Below are positions 25,520 through 34,222 of a stretch of DNA of 64,000 bases, piece by piece. Origin of the DNA: Pseudaminobacter soli (ex Li et al. 2025) (GTDB taxonomy: Bacteria > Pseudomonadota > Alphaproteobacteria > Rhizobiales > Rhizobiaceae); NCBI RefSeq assembly GCF_029892515.1, contig NZ_JARXVF010000006.1:1-64000 (forward strand), written 5' to 3'. Positions within the stretch are counted from its first letter, which is position 1. Every line of letters starts with the position of its first letter. A program made the translations under genes and the position numbers. Below the pieces are notes generated by a model. That model saw only the letters and a program-made list of their open reading frames with translations, ran no database searches and was not told where the DNA came from.

Positions 25520-26419
25520 ATGTGTCCGACAAAGCTGACCCTGGGACCGGTTTTCTATCATTGGCCGGCCGAGCGGCTCACCGACTTCTACCGGCGCATC
25601 GCCGATGAAGCGCCGGTTGACCGGGTGCATGTGGGCGAGGTCGTGTGCGGCAAGCGACTGCCCTTCTCGGATCCGGTCTGGCCGGAGGTCATCGAGCGGC
25701 TGGAACGCGGTGGCAAGGAAGTGGTGTTGTCCACACTCGCCGCTCCCTCCAACGTCCGCGAATGCAAGGTCGTCAAGGAGCTTTGCCATGACACACGCAT
25801 GGTTGAGATCAATGACCTGACCGCCTTGCCGAGCCGGCGCGGTCAATCCTTCGTCGCAGGCCCATTCATCAACGTCTACAACGGGGGGACGGCACGCTAT
25901 CTGATCGGCCAGGGCGCCCTGACGGTCTGTCCGCCGGTTGAGCTGTCGCTCGCCAGCATAGGCGGCATGGCGCGCGCTTGCCCGGAGGCAGAGTTCGAGG
26001 TCTTCGCCTTCGGACGGCTGCCGCTGGCGCTGTCGGGGCGCTGCTATCACGCGCGGCTGCATGGTCTGCACAAGGATTCGTGCCGCTTCACCTGCGAACA
26101 GGACCCCGACGGACTGGCTGTCGACACAGCGGAGAACCAGGAATTCCTCGCAATCAACGGGGTGCAGACACTGTCCAACCAGGTACAGGCCGCGTGCCCG
26201 CCTCCCGAAAAGCTCGCAGCGCTCAACATCAGGCGGCTGAGGCTGTCGCCGCAGAGTTGCGACATGGTCGCGGTGGCGAAGGTCTATCGGGACCTGGTCG
26301 ACGGCAAGGCGGACGCCGAGGGCGCGCGCTTCCTGCTGTCCTGCCTTGATCTGCCCGGTCGGATCGTGGACGGGTTCTTGCAGGGCAAACCCGGTTTCCA
26401 GCCGGCCGCCTTGCGTTGA
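25520..26419 (+). CDS. ubiV: UbiV, partner of UbiU
   Basis: A 299-residue U32-family protein starting MCPTKLTLGPVFYHWP, typical of UbiV. Cysteines in VGEVVCGKR, GRCYHARLHG, KDSCRFTC fit its 4Fe-4S cluster. It forms a heterodimer with UbiU for O2-independent hydroxylation of ubiquinone precursors. The ATG at 25520 lies four bases after the ubiU stop, behind the purine-rich AGATAGACCG; longer starts would lie inside ubiU. It closes the ubiTUV operon and converges on the small DUF2249 gene. Confidence 0.92.
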   Translation: MCPTKLTLGPVFYHWPAERLTDFYRRIADEAPVDRVHVGEVVCGKRLPFSDPVWPEVIERLERGGKEVVLSTLAAPSNVRECKVVKELCHDTRMVEINDLTALPSRRGQSFVAGPFINVYNGGTARYLIGQGALTVCPPVELSLASIGGMARACPEAEFEVFAFGRLPLALSGRCYHARLHGLHKDSCRFTCEQDPDGLAVDTAENQEFLAINGVQTLSNQVQAACPPPEKLAALNIRRLRLSPQSCDMVAVAKVYRDLVDGKADAEGARFLLSCLDLPGRIVDGFLQGKPGFQPAALR

Positions 26420-26439
26420 GGCGACCGGCCGGCACTTGG

Positions 26440-26724
26440 TCAGTGGCCGCCGCCGCAGCAACAGTCGCAGCCCGATCCATCCTTGCGGCCGACTTCGACG
26501 CGCCAGACCGCTGGTCCTTGTTCCAGATACTCCCAGGTAAGCTGGGCGGGGAATGCCATTTCGAGCTGGTAGTGCAAAGGACGCGGATCGTGGTCGCTCG
26601 CAATAACGAAGGCCGCACCGGGAGCCAGCGCATCAACCATCGCGAATATCCTTGGATGACGCTCCATCCGGGGAATGATCCTGACATCGATGACGGGGAT
26701 GGTATCAGCTTCGGCGTTTGCCAT
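26440..26724 (-). CDS. DUF2249-family small protein with a Cys/Gly-rich C-terminus
   Basis: The 94-residue product begins MANAEADTIPVIDVRIIPR and shows the DUF2249 core (ALAPGAAFVIASDHDPRPLH, then LEMAFPAQLTWEYLEQGP). It ends in CDCCCGGGH, which could bind a metal or cluster. DUF2249 proteins occur near denitrification and hemerythrin-type genes, but their biochemical role is not settled. The ATG at 26724 begins the domain; the frame upstream of it looks non-coding. It lies between convergent ubiV and divergent hemN. Confidence 0.8.
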   Translation of the reverse strand: MANAEADTIPVIDVRIIPRMERHPRIFAMVDALAPGAAFVIASDHDPRPLHYQLEMAFPAQLTWEYLEQGPAVWRVEVGRKDGSGCDCCCGGGH

Positions 26725-26935
26725 GTCTTTTAATCCTTCGGCCCTCAAACAGGAATGCCGGGAAAAGCGGCCGTCCTTCCCCGGAGGAGGTGACACTAGG
26801 GTCGGGCGCGGCCAGCGATATTGCCGAAACGCAAACAAATCCGGGAAACGGCGCTTGCTTGGCATTTCGCAAAGAGGCTGGGCAGCCCGAGGGCTAGAAC
26901 CGTCGCAAGGCAATCGCAACAGAACTGGAAAAGCC

Positions 26936-28285
26936 ATGTCCGCAACCATACTGGAGAAATATGGCGAGGCCCGTCTGCCCCGCTATACGAGCTATCCGAC
27001 GGCGCCGCGCTTCTCGCCGACAATCGGTGCCGGATCCTATGGCGACTGGCTCGAACAGCTGCCCGCCAACGACCCGGTATCGCTCTACCTTCACATCCCG
27101 TTCTGCCGGTCGATGTGCTGGTATTGCGGCTGTCACACCTCGATCACCCTGCAGGATCGACCGATCCTCGACTACCTAACGGTGCTGCGCGATGAGATCC
27201 GAATGGTTGCCAAGCGCATCCCGCACTGCCTGGCGGTGGACGAAGTGCATTTCGGTGGCGGGACGCCGACCATCATAGACCCTGCGGAATTCCTTTCGCT
27301 CATGGCGCTGCTGCGTGAGCACTACCGTTTCTCCGAGAGGACGGGCATTGCCGTCGAGATCGACCCGCGCCGGCTGACCGCCGAGATGGCGCAGGCTCTT
27401 GGCGCGGCCGGCGTCACCCGCGCCAGCCTCGGCGTGCAGAGCTTCGACCCGGTGGTGCAAAAGGCAATCAACCGCATCCAGACCCAGAAGCAGACGGCGG
27501 AAGCCACCGACAATCTTCGCCGCGCCGGCGTGGGCGGCATCAATTTCGACCTGATCTATGGCCTGCCGCATCAGACGGTGCAGTCCTGCATCGACACCGC
27601 CAACGCGGCGATCACCATGTTGCCGGATCGCTTCGCCGTGTTCGGTTATGCGCACATCCCATCCTTCAAAAAACACCAGCGGATGATCGACGAAAGCGCC
27701 CTGCCCAACGGAGCGGCGCGCAGCGAGCAGGCCGAGGCGATTGCCGCGACGCTGGTTGCGGCCGGCTACCGGCAAATCGGCCTCGACCATTTCGCTCTGC
27801 CCGGCGATGACCTGGTCCGGGTGCAGGAGGCAGGTCGGCTCCGGCGTAATTTCCAAGGCTACACGACAGACAATTGCGCGACGCTGATCGGTTTCGGCGC
27901 GTCTGCCATCGGACGCATGAACGGCGGCTACGTGCAGAACGAGGTCGCGCCCGGCCTCTATGCCCAGCACATCGCCTCAGGCCAGTTGGCCACTGCCAAG
28001 GGCTATCGTCTGACCGGCGAGGATAACTTGCGCGCCGAGATCATCGAACGCCTGATGTGCGATTTCCGGGCCGAGGTCGGCACAATCTGCAAGGCCTACG
28101 GCTTCGACGCCTCGGCACTGCTAGCCAATGGCAGGCTGGGAGAACTGGTAAGTGACGGCGTAGTCACGATTGCCGACGGCGTTGTCCACGTCAGCCCAAA
28201 GCATCGCTTTGTCGTTCGTGCGGTCGCGGCAGCCTTCGACGCTTATATCGACCAGTCCAACCGCACCCACAGCAAGGCGGCGTAA
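26936..28285 (+). CDS. hemN: Oxygen-independent coproporphyrinogen III oxidase
   Basis: HemN decarboxylates coproporphyrinogen III to protoporphyrinogen IX by radical SAM chemistry without O2. The 449-residue protein shows the family start (ARLPRYTSYPTAPRFSP) and the CxxxCxxC cluster motif extended by a fourth Cys (FCRSMCWYCGCH). SAM-binding GGGTPT, the ARAS-like VTRASLGVQSFDP and a C-terminal HemN domain follow. The ATG at 26936 begins the conserved region. It sits between ubiTUV and the nor cluster, which need haem and quinone under the same conditions. A strong bidirectional terminator follows. Confidence 0.95.
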   Translation: MSATILEKYGEARLPRYTSYPTAPRFSPTIGAGSYGDWLEQLPANDPVSLYLHIPFCRSMCWYCGCHTSITLQDRPILDYLTVLRDEIRMVAKRIPHCLAVDEVHFGGGTPTIIDPAEFLSLMALLREHYRFSERTGIAVEIDPRRLTAEMAQALGAAGVTRASLGVQSFDPVVQKAINRIQTQKQTAEATDNLRRAGVGGINFDLIYGLPHQTVQSCIDTANAAITMLPDRFAVFGYAHIPSFKKHQRMIDESALPNGAARSEQAEAIAATLVAAGYRQIGLDHFALPGDDLVRVQEAGRLRRNFQGYTTDNCATLIGFGASAIGRMNGGYVQNEVAPGLYAQHIASGQLATAKGYRLTGEDNLRAEIIERLMCDFRAEVGTICKAYGFDASALLANGRLGELVSDGVVTIADGVVHVSPKHRFVVRAVAAAFDAYIDQSNRTHSKAA

Positions 28286-28307
28286 TTCCCTTGCCTCAGA
28301 AAAGCAA

Positions 28308-28337
28308 AAAGGCCCGGTGCTTCGGCACCGGGCCTTT
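28308..28337. terminator. Bidirectional Rho-independent terminator between hemN and norD
   Basis: AAAGGCCCGGTGC (28308-28320) and GCACCGGGCCTTT (28325-28337) form a perfect 13-bp stem closed by a UUCG tetraloop. A/T runs flank both sides, so it can stop both convergent transcripts. Confidence 0.9.
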
Positions 28338-28358
28338 CGCTATCGCCGCCATGTTCCC

Positions 28359-30257
28359 CTAACCTGCAAGGCTGCGATAGATTGCGGGAAGCGCTGCCGG
28401 CAGCTTCGATATGTTGCCGACCACGGCGTAGCCGTTCTGGCCGAACAGCGCAGGCACGTAGGATTTTGCCTCCCGATCGACCGTCACGCCAAAGACGCCG
28501 AGGCCGGTACGCCGCGCCTCGACGACCGCGCGACGGCTGTCTTCCAGCGCGAAGCGTCCCTCATAGTGGTCGATATCGTTTGGCTTGCCGTCGGTCAGCA
28601 CCAGAAGCAGCTTTTTGCGGTTCGGCTGCTTGGCAAGCTCGTCGCTGGCGTGGCGGATGGCTGCCCCGATACGCGTATAATAGCCGGGCTTCAGCGCCGC
28701 GATGCGCGCCTCGACCAATGGCCCCATCGGTTCGTCGAAGGCTTTGACCGTCTCGATGCGAACCCAGTCGCGGCGACGCGACGTGAAGGTCAGGATCGAG
28801 TGATTGTCGCCGCAAGCGGCCAAGCCATTTGCCAGGATCAATAAGGCTTCCTTCTCGACATCGAGCACGCGTCGGTTGTCCAACCAGGCGTCTGTCGAGA
28901 GCGAGACGTCGACGAGGATGGTCACCGCCAGGTCGTGCGCCTGCGGACGGCTTGTCAGGTGGATACGGTCGCTCCCCTCCCCTCCGGCCGCGAGGTTGCA
29001 ACGGGCGCGCACCACCGCGTCCAGATCGAGATCAGCACCGTCAAGCTGCGCGCGCAACATCTCCCGGCGAGGCCGAAGAACTTCGAACTGGCGGCGCACA
29101 CGGCGAATGAGACGTCTGGTCTCGATGTCGGGCTCGCCTACAGTCCCGAGGGCCGCAGCCGGCGCGGCCACAACCCGACAATGATTGGGAAGGTACGTGC
29201 CGCTGCGGAAATCCCATTCCGGATAGGTGAGTTCCGCCGTCAGCGGTGTGCGGTCCAGCGCCTCGGGCGGCAGGTCGAGGTCGAAGCGAAAACGCGAGGC
29301 CGGTCTGCCCTTTCGCTCGCCCAGCGTCATGTCGTCGAGGTCCTCGGCAGCCTTGGCATCGTCGGGACTGTCATCCGAGGGTCGGTCGACATTGACCATC
29401 TCTGCCATCGCGAGAATCTTCTCGAAGCGGTTGAGGATGAAGGGGCTGCGTTCCTCCTTGCGGGCCTCCGGATTTTCGCGGACGGCGACTTTGCGCTCGA
29501 TTTCGACGCCGCCGGCGTCCCGGCCGCCCAAAGCCTGCTCATCCTCACTGCGGCGTGGCGCAGTCTCGGCGCGCAAGAGCGCGTCTGGCCAGAGCGGTAC
29601 GGGCAACATCGGCAGGTAGCCGGCTGGGGCGCGGTGCGGAAAGATTACCGGCAACGCATCGTCGGGCAATTCCGCGGCCTGCCTGAGCAGGCTCATGACG
29701 CGGCATTCGACCTGCGCCTCGACCGAGGGTAGAGGGCCGCGTTGACGTGCCGCGAGCATTGCGAGGGCAAGGCGCCGGTAGCGGCCTCGCAGGCCCGGGA
29801 AGCTCGAAAGTACAGTGGCCACCGTCGCTTCTGCCCGTCTGAGCGCCGCAAGGTCGCGCAACAGGGGATCAGCGTCGACAATGGGCTCAAGCGACATGAC
29901 TGCCATGTAGGCGGCCAGCCAGACATAGAGGTCACGGTTGAGCTCCCGGTCGGGAAAGAGCTCGATCACGGCAGGGAGCATGAGCGACGAGCCGTCGCGC
30001 GCGGGCTGGGCAAGCTTTTCCTCGCCGAGCCCTATCCGCTGCCTCCATCCAAGCCGGTGACTAGAGGTCTTGCCGCGTACTGTTGCGATCTGAACTGCGC
30101 CTTCGCCGCCGAAGCCGCGGAAACAGACGGCGAGCACCTGCTGCACCTCGGCAAGCTGAACCGCATGCTCTGGATGGCGGGGCCAGGTCTGCACTTGGCC
30201 GATGAGGCGGTGCCAGGCGCGGCCGACCGTCTCCTCGAGTTCGAGGAAATCCAGCAT
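28359..30257 (-). CDS. norD: NorD, von Willebrand-domain nitric oxide reductase activation protein
   Basis: The 632-residue protein has a long N-terminal region and a C-terminal VWA domain with the MIDAS pattern DVSLS (VDVSLSTDAW), followed by LVLTDGKPND. NorD works with the AAA+ protein NorQ to assemble or activate NO reductase, probably in metal insertion. An acidic, charged linker lies around residues 230-320. It ends the norEFCBQD cluster and follows norQ after nine bases. Length and domain order are normal. Confidence 0.93.
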   Translation of the reverse strand: MLDFLELEETVGRAWHRLIGQVQTWPRHPEHAVQLAEVQQVLAVCFRGFGGEGAVQIATVRGKTSSHRLGWRQRIGLGEEKLAQPARDGSSLMLPAVIELFPDRELNRDLYVWLAAYMAVMSLEPIVDADPLLRDLAALRRAEATVATVLSSFPGLRGRYRRLALAMLAARQRGPLPSVEAQVECRVMSLLRQAAELPDDALPVIFPHRAPAGYLPMLPVPLWPDALLRAETAPRRSEDEQALGGRDAGGVEIERKVAVRENPEARKEERSPFILNRFEKILAMAEMVNVDRPSDDSPDDAKAAEDLDDMTLGERKGRPASRFRFDLDLPPEALDRTPLTAELTYPEWDFRSGTYLPNHCRVVAAPAAALGTVGEPDIETRRLIRRVRRQFEVLRPRREMLRAQLDGADLDLDAVVRARCNLAAGGEGSDRIHLTSRPQAHDLAVTILVDVSLSTDAWLDNRRVLDVEKEALLILANGLAACGDNHSILTFTSRRRDWVRIETVKAFDEPMGPLVEARIAALKPGYYTRIGAAIRHASDELAKQPNRKKLLLVLTDGKPNDIDHYEGRFALEDSRRAVVEARRTGLGVFGVTVDREAKSYVPALFGQNGYAVVGNISKLPAALPAIYRSLAG

Positions 30258-30266
30258 GGCTTCGCC

Positions 30267-31079
30267 TCAGTGGATCAAGGAAGATGCGAGCTCGAGCAGC
30301 GCCGTCTTCACGTCGGGCTCGTCAGTCAGCGGCTCGAGCAGCGCTGCAAGTACCGCTTCGCGCACCGGCAGGCCGGCGTCGATGAGGCTGGCGCAATAGA
30401 CGAGCAGGCGGGTGGACGCACCCTCTTCCAGGTCGTGGCCTTTGAGGGTACGGATGCGCCGCGCCAGCTCGACAAGCGGTGCCACCTGGCTCTCGGCCAG
30501 TCCGCTCTCGGCGGACACGACGGCGATCTCCTCGGCCTTGGGCAGGAAGTCGAACTCGATGGCGACGAAGCGCTGCCGGGTGCTTGGTTTCAAGCTCTTC
30601 AGCATGTTCTGGTAGCCCGGATTGTAGGATACGACGAGCATAAAGCTTGCCGGCGCGATCAGTAGCTCGCCCGTGCGCTCAAGTGGCAGGATGCGGCGGT
30701 CATCGGTCAAGGGATGCAGCACCACTGCAACGTCCTTTCGCGCCTCGACTATTTCGTCGAGGTAGCAGATGCCGCCTTCGCGCACGGCGCGCGTGAGCGG
30801 CCCATCAACCCAGACGGTGTCGCCACCCTTGAGCAAATAGCGTCCGGTCAGATCCGCGGCGGCGAGGTCGTCATGGCACGAGACGGTCGACAGCGGCAGG
30901 CCGAGCTTCGCAGCCATATGACTGACAAAGCGGGTCTTGCCGCATCCGGTCGGGCCCTTGAGCAGCAGCGGCAGCCGCCGCGCCCAGGCGCGCTCGAACA
31001 AGCTGCATTCGTTGCCCGAGGGGCTGTAGTAGGCGGGACTATCTGCGAGGAGGCGGACATTGGGCGATGCTACGGTCAT
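30267..31079 (-). CDS. norQ: NorQ, MoxR-type AAA+ ATPase
   Basis: A 270-residue AAA+ protein of the CbbQ/NirQ/NorQ group: Walker A LKGPTGCGKTRF, Walker B GGICYLDEIVEARKD, sensor region MLVVSYNPGYQNM and arginine-finger area STRQRFVAIEFD. With NorD it activates the nitric oxide reductase complex. It follows norB with a 69-base gap and precedes norD closely. A CbbQ_C extension is visible in the last 90 residues. Confidence 0.94.
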   Translation of the reverse strand: MTVASPNVRLLADSPAYYSPSGNECSLFERAWARRLPLLLKGPTGCGKTRFVSHMAAKLGLPLSTVSCHDDLAAADLTGRYLLKGGDTVWVDGPLTRAVREGGICYLDEIVEARKDVAVVLHPLTDDRRILPLERTGELLIAPASFMLVVSYNPGYQNMLKSLKPSTRQRFVAIEFDFLPKAEEIAVVSAESGLAESQVAPLVELARRIRTLKGHDLEEGASTRLLVYCASLIDAGLPVREAVLAALLEPLTDEPDVKTALLELASSLIH

Positions 31080-31148
31080 AGGGGAAACTCCGCAGGAAGC
31101 AGGCGTTGGGCATGGCTCCGGAAAAATTCCGGAGCCATGTGCGGGATG

Positions 31149-32495
31149 TCATTCGGCGGGCTGCAGGATGCGGGCCGTTTTTTCGCTGCGCTCGCGTCCA
31201 GGCATCAGGACGGCCCAGATGAACATGAGCGCTGAGATGCCCACGACGACGCCGGAGCCGAGGCGGACCCAATAGAACAGGGCCAGTTGATCCTGAACGT
31301 CCATGTAGCTCTCACCAAGCACGCGCTGGAGCTGCACCTGAACGACACCGGCAAAGGTCAGGGCGAAGGTCATGACCGACATGGCCGACACCATCACCCA
31401 GAAGCTGACGATGGAGAGCCACTGGTTGTAAGGCGCACGACCCTTAATCTCGGGGATGGCGTAGGCCATCATCGCGAGGTTGAGCATCACATAGGCGCCG
31501 AAGAAGGCGAGATGCCCGTGGGCGGCCGTCAGCTGCGTGCCGTGGGTATAGTAGTTCACCGAGGACAACGTGTGCAGGAAGCCCCAGACGCCGGCACCGA
31601 AGAAGGCCATGACGGAGCAGCCGATGGACCACAGGAGGGCTGCCTTGTTGGGGTGGTTGCGGCCAGCCTTCCAGGTCATGTGGAAGGTGAAGACAACCAT
31701 GGAGAAGAAAGGTGCCACTTCGAGCGTCGAGAACAGCGAGCCGATCCATTGCCAGTAACCGGGCGCACCGATCCAGTAATAATGGTGGCCGGTGCCCAGG
31801 ATGCCGGAGAACAGGGCAAGGCCGACGATGACGTAGAGCCACTTCTCCACGACCTCGCGATCGACGCCGTTGAGCTTGATCATCAGGAAGGCGAGCACCG
31901 ACGCCATGATCAGTTCCCAAACACCTTCGACCCAGAGATGGATGACGTACCACCAGTACATCTTGTCCAGCGCGAGGTTGGAGGGGTTGTAGAAGGAGAA
32001 GAGGAAGAAGATTGCGAGCGCCCACAGGCCAAAGAGCAGGATGTTGGTGACCGTGGTTTTGCGGCCCTTGAGCGCGGTCATGGTGATGTTGAACAGGAAC
32101 ATCAGCACGACCACGACGATGCCCACCTTGATGGGAAAAGGCTGCTCCAGAAACTCGCGTCCCTCGTGAATCCTGAACAGGTAGCCGACCACGGCAATGC
32201 CCGCCGCCACAAAGAACATCCAGAACTGGATGATCGCCAGTTTCGGGCTGAACAACTCGGTTTCGGTCTCCTCGGGCAGCAGATAGTAGGTCGCGCCCAT
32301 GAAGCCCATCAGCAGCCATACGATCAGCGCGTTGGTATGGATCATCCTGACGATGTTGAACGGCAGAAGCTCGGAAAGCGTGTTCGGCAGCACGTAGATC
32401 GTACCCGCCAGCACGCCGAAGGCGACCTGCGCCAGGAACAGGACAAGCGCGCCGTAGAAATAGGTCATAGCGACCTTTTGCGTTTGGTATTTCAT
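31149..32495 (-). CDS. norB: NorB, nitric oxide reductase catalytic subunit
   Basis: The 448-residue haem-copper oxidase-like protein has about twelve transmembrane helices. It reduces two NO to N2O with electrons from NorC. Recognisable regions are the haem-ligand helix VRMIHTNALIVWLLMGFMGA, HLWVEGVWELIMASVLAFL with the conserved His and Glu of the Fe(B) site, GTGHHYYWIG and the helix with HGHLAFFGAYVMLN. It is the short NorCB (cNor) type, not the quinol-linked qNor. It lies 18 bases after norC. Confidence 0.96.
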   Translation of the reverse strand: MKYQTQKVAMTYFYGALVLFLAQVAFGVLAGTIYVLPNTLSELLPFNIVRMIHTNALIVWLLMGFMGATYYLLPEETETELFSPKLAIIQFWMFFVAAGIAVVGYLFRIHEGREFLEQPFPIKVGIVVVVLMFLFNITMTALKGRKTTVTNILLFGLWALAIFFLFSFYNPSNLALDKMYWWYVIHLWVEGVWELIMASVLAFLMIKLNGVDREVVEKWLYVIVGLALFSGILGTGHHYYWIGAPGYWQWIGSLFSTLEVAPFFSMVVFTFHMTWKAGRNHPNKAALLWSIGCSVMAFFGAGVWGFLHTLSSVNYYTHGTQLTAAHGHLAFFGAYVMLNLAMMAYAIPEIKGRAPYNQWLSIVSFWVMVSAMSVMTFALTFAGVVQVQLQRVLGESYMDVQDQLALFYWVRLGSGVVVGISALMFIWAVLMPGRERSEKTARILQPAE

Positions 32496-32513
32496 GTCTC
32501 TCTCCTAGGCGCC

Positions 32514-32966
32514 TCAGCCGGCCTCGTTGGGCGGCCAGTTCTGCGTCTTGATGCGGCTCGTCCATTCGAGGAAGTCGGCCAGGTCGTTGAGTTCCTGGTC
32601 GGTCAGGTTGAACTGCGGCATCTGTCGCCGCCCTTCGATCTTGGACGGCTGTGCTGCCATCCAAGCCTTGAGCGTTTCACGGGCGCCCTCAGGGTCGGTA
32701 TCGCCGCCATAGCGCTTCCACACATTGCCGAGTTCGGGCGCGAAATAGGCTCCCTCGCCCAGGATCGTGTGGCAGTTGATGCAGGAGTTCCTCTCCCAGA
32801 CGTGCTTGCCGCGCGCCACAGAGTCCGACAGCGTCTTTTCGTCGGTCGAGGTCGTGCGCATGTAGTAGTGACTATGGGCGGTAAGCCCCGCGAAAATCGC
32901 GAAAAAGAAGATCGAGCCGCCATAGAAGACGTTTCGAGCCCCTGTCTTTGTGAGGCGTTCTGCCAT
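32514..32966 (-). CDS. norC: NorC, cytochrome c subunit of nitric oxide reductase
   Basis: The 150-residue membrane-anchored c-type cytochrome has an N-terminal helix (VFYGGSIFFFAIFAGLTAHS) and the haem-binding CINCH motif. A Met ligand lies in the RQMPQF segment near the C-terminus. It passes electrons from periplasmic donors to NorB. The ATG at 32966, behind GGAAAGGAACGC, starts the family's normal N-terminus; the frame is open for 103 upstream codons but these look non-coding. An NnrR-like box lies 131 bases upstream, beyond the start. Confidence 0.95.
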   Translation of the reverse strand: MAERLTKTGARNVFYGGSIFFFAIFAGLTAHSHYYMRTTSTDEKTLSDSVARGKHVWERNSCINCHTILGEGAYFAPELGNVWKRYGGDTDPEGARETLKAWMAAQPSKIEGRRQMPQFNLTDQELNDLADFLEWTSRIKTQNWPPNEAG

Positions 32967-33097
32967 CACGCGTTCCTTTCCAGTCAGAGTTCCGCGGCTG
33001 CGGAATGGTCCGAACGATTCATCTCGGCGGGCCGGCCATCGCTTTTTCGAAAGCCGTTCCGGATCGGAACCTTCTATGAATTCGCGGAAAGCGTTCT

Positions 33098-33111
33098 TTG
33101 CGATTTGGCAA
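33098..33111 (-). promoter_or_regulatory. NnrR-type box upstream of norC
   Basis: TTGCGATTTGGCAA resembles the NnrR target TTGCG-N4-CGCAA, with one mismatch in the second half-site. It lies between the end of norF and the norC start, so norCBQD could have its own NO-responsive promoter. Confidence 0.5.
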
Positions 33112-33121
33112 ACAAAGCGGT

Positions 33122-33394
33122 TCAACCGCTGGCGAAGGCGATAATGACGTCCTTGAGCGCTGCTGAAACGGCCAGGACAACGCCCCAGCCGACAAGGGCG
33201 CGCGCCATCGTCCTGTTGTGACGCAAGCCCATGAAATCCAGAACCACGAATCGGGTCTTGAGCGTCGCAAGGCACAGCACCAGAGCAAGCCCCGCCATGC
33301 CGCCCGCAAAGCGCACGGCGGCCACACTCGTGCCGGTGATCGCGATAAGCGTGATCCAGCGACGCAATAGCTGCCTTTCCGTGCGATCGATCAT
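33122..33394 (-). CDS. norF: NorF, small membrane protein of the nor cluster
   Basis: The 90-residue protein has three hydrophobic helices and resembles cytochrome oxidase subunit IV-like NorF proteins (LATLKTRFVVLDFMGLRHNR). NorF is an accessory protein that helps NO reductase activity in several alphaproteobacteria. It starts four bases after the norE stop, so the two form one transcript. No catalytic motif is expected or seen. Confidence 0.85.
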   Translation of the reverse strand: MIDRTERQLLRRWITLIAITGTSVAAVRFAGGMAGLALVLCLATLKTRFVVLDFMGLRHNRTMARALVGWGVVLAVSAALKDVIIAFASG

Positions 33395-33398
33395 GCGG

Positions 33399-33956
33399 TC
33401 ACGCCAGGTAGACGATCGGGAACATGACGATCCAGATCAGATCGAACACATGCCAGAGCGTGGTGATGAGAAGCACGTTCGAGCGCTCCGTCCTCCAGCT
33501 GACCAGGAGCAGCACCAGCGCGCCGAAGAGGACGTGCAGCAGGTGGAAACCTGTCAGCAGGAAATAGAGTTCGAAGAAGGCACCATAGGCCGCATCGGCG
33601 GCGTAGCCGATTTCGCCGCTATATTCGTAGAGCTTGATGGCGACGAAGACGAAACCGAACAATGCGGCCACCACCAGTGCTGCGCGCATCCGGCCTCTTG
33701 GCGCGCCACTACGAGCCGCCCGCGCTGCCTGCCAGCCGCTGGTCAGCAGCACCGCAGTGTTCAGCGCCGCAAGCGGCGCATTGAGATGTCCACGCGCCGC
33801 CGCGAATTCGCCCGCCTGAAAGACGCCGGTGACCATGAAGGCAACGAGCAGAATGCCGAAAGCGGTAAGCTCGCTCCACACCAGTATCCAAAGCAGAAAA
33901 TCACCGGCGTCAGGAGCTTCGTCTTCCGCCTGCGCCACCGAAACCGTCATGTCCAT
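33399..33956 (-). CDS. norE: NorE, cytochrome c oxidase subunit III-like protein
   Basis: The 185-residue membrane protein has about five helices and COX3-like features: WSELTAFGILLVAFM, FELYFLLTGFHLLHVLFGA and a C-terminal LWHVFDLIWIVMFPIVYLA. NorE is an accessory protein of cNor-type gene clusters; its exact role is unsettled. It is the first gene of the leftward norEF-CBQD set. A perfect NnrR-type palindrome lies 34 bases before its start. Confidence 0.9.
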   Translation of the reverse strand: MDMTVSVAQAEDEAPDAGDFLLWILVWSELTAFGILLVAFMVTGVFQAGEFAAARGHLNAPLAALNTAVLLTSGWQAARAARSGAPRGRMRAALVVAALFGFVFVAIKLYEYSGEIGYAADAAYGAFFELYFLLTGFHLLHVLFGALVLLLVSWRTERSNVLLITTLWHVFDLIWIVMFPIVYLA

Positions 33957-33989
33957 GCCGCTTCTTAGGCAGGTGGCTGGGGCGCTTCT

Positions 33990-34003
33990 TTGCGATTGCG
34001 CAA
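33990..34003. promoter_or_regulatory. Perfect NnrR-type palindrome between norE and a small membrane protein gene
   Basis: TTGCGATTGCGCAA fits TTGCG-N4-CGCAA exactly. It is 34 bases from the norE start on the left and 64 bases from the start of the 51-residue protein on the right. It may therefore control both in response to NO. Confidence 0.65.
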
Positions 34004-34066
34004 GGTAGCGTCACTGAAAATCCGCATGATCGTAGCGCTATCGTCTTGAGCCCCGGAGCCCCTACA

Positions 34067-34222
34067 ATGAGCGAGGCACAACTCGGCCTTTTTGTCACCA
34101 CGCCGATCATCGTCGGCTTCGCGCTTTTGCTTTACCGTATGGGCGTATTGCAGCGCACGGGAGCGGCTTCCGCCGTGCTCGCCTCGATCGCGATCGCGGC
34201 CATACTCTTCCTCAATCAGTAG
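34067..34222 (+). CDS. 51-residue membrane protein divergent from norE
   Basis: The ATG at 34067 has GGAG ten bases upstream. The product starts MSEAQLGLFVTTPIIVGF and contains two hydrophobic segments, one at residues 7-23 and one at about 33-49, separated by a short basic loop (YRMGVLQR). It ends LFLNQ and is followed at once by a decayed WGR-domain gene. The two-helix composition, sensible codon use and its place beside a perfect NnrR box support a real small gene, though I do not recognise a family. It could be an accessory of NO reductase or simply share its regulator. Confidence 0.55.
   Translation: MSEAQLGLFVTTPIIVGFALLLYRMGVLQRTGAASAVLASIAIAAILFLNQ

Noticed and set aside
31287-33221. 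Plus-strand frame of 644 codons across norB and norC
   Set aside because: It runs antisense through two membrane/cytochrome proteins with full motifs, and its own sequence is highly charged and repetitive in composition.
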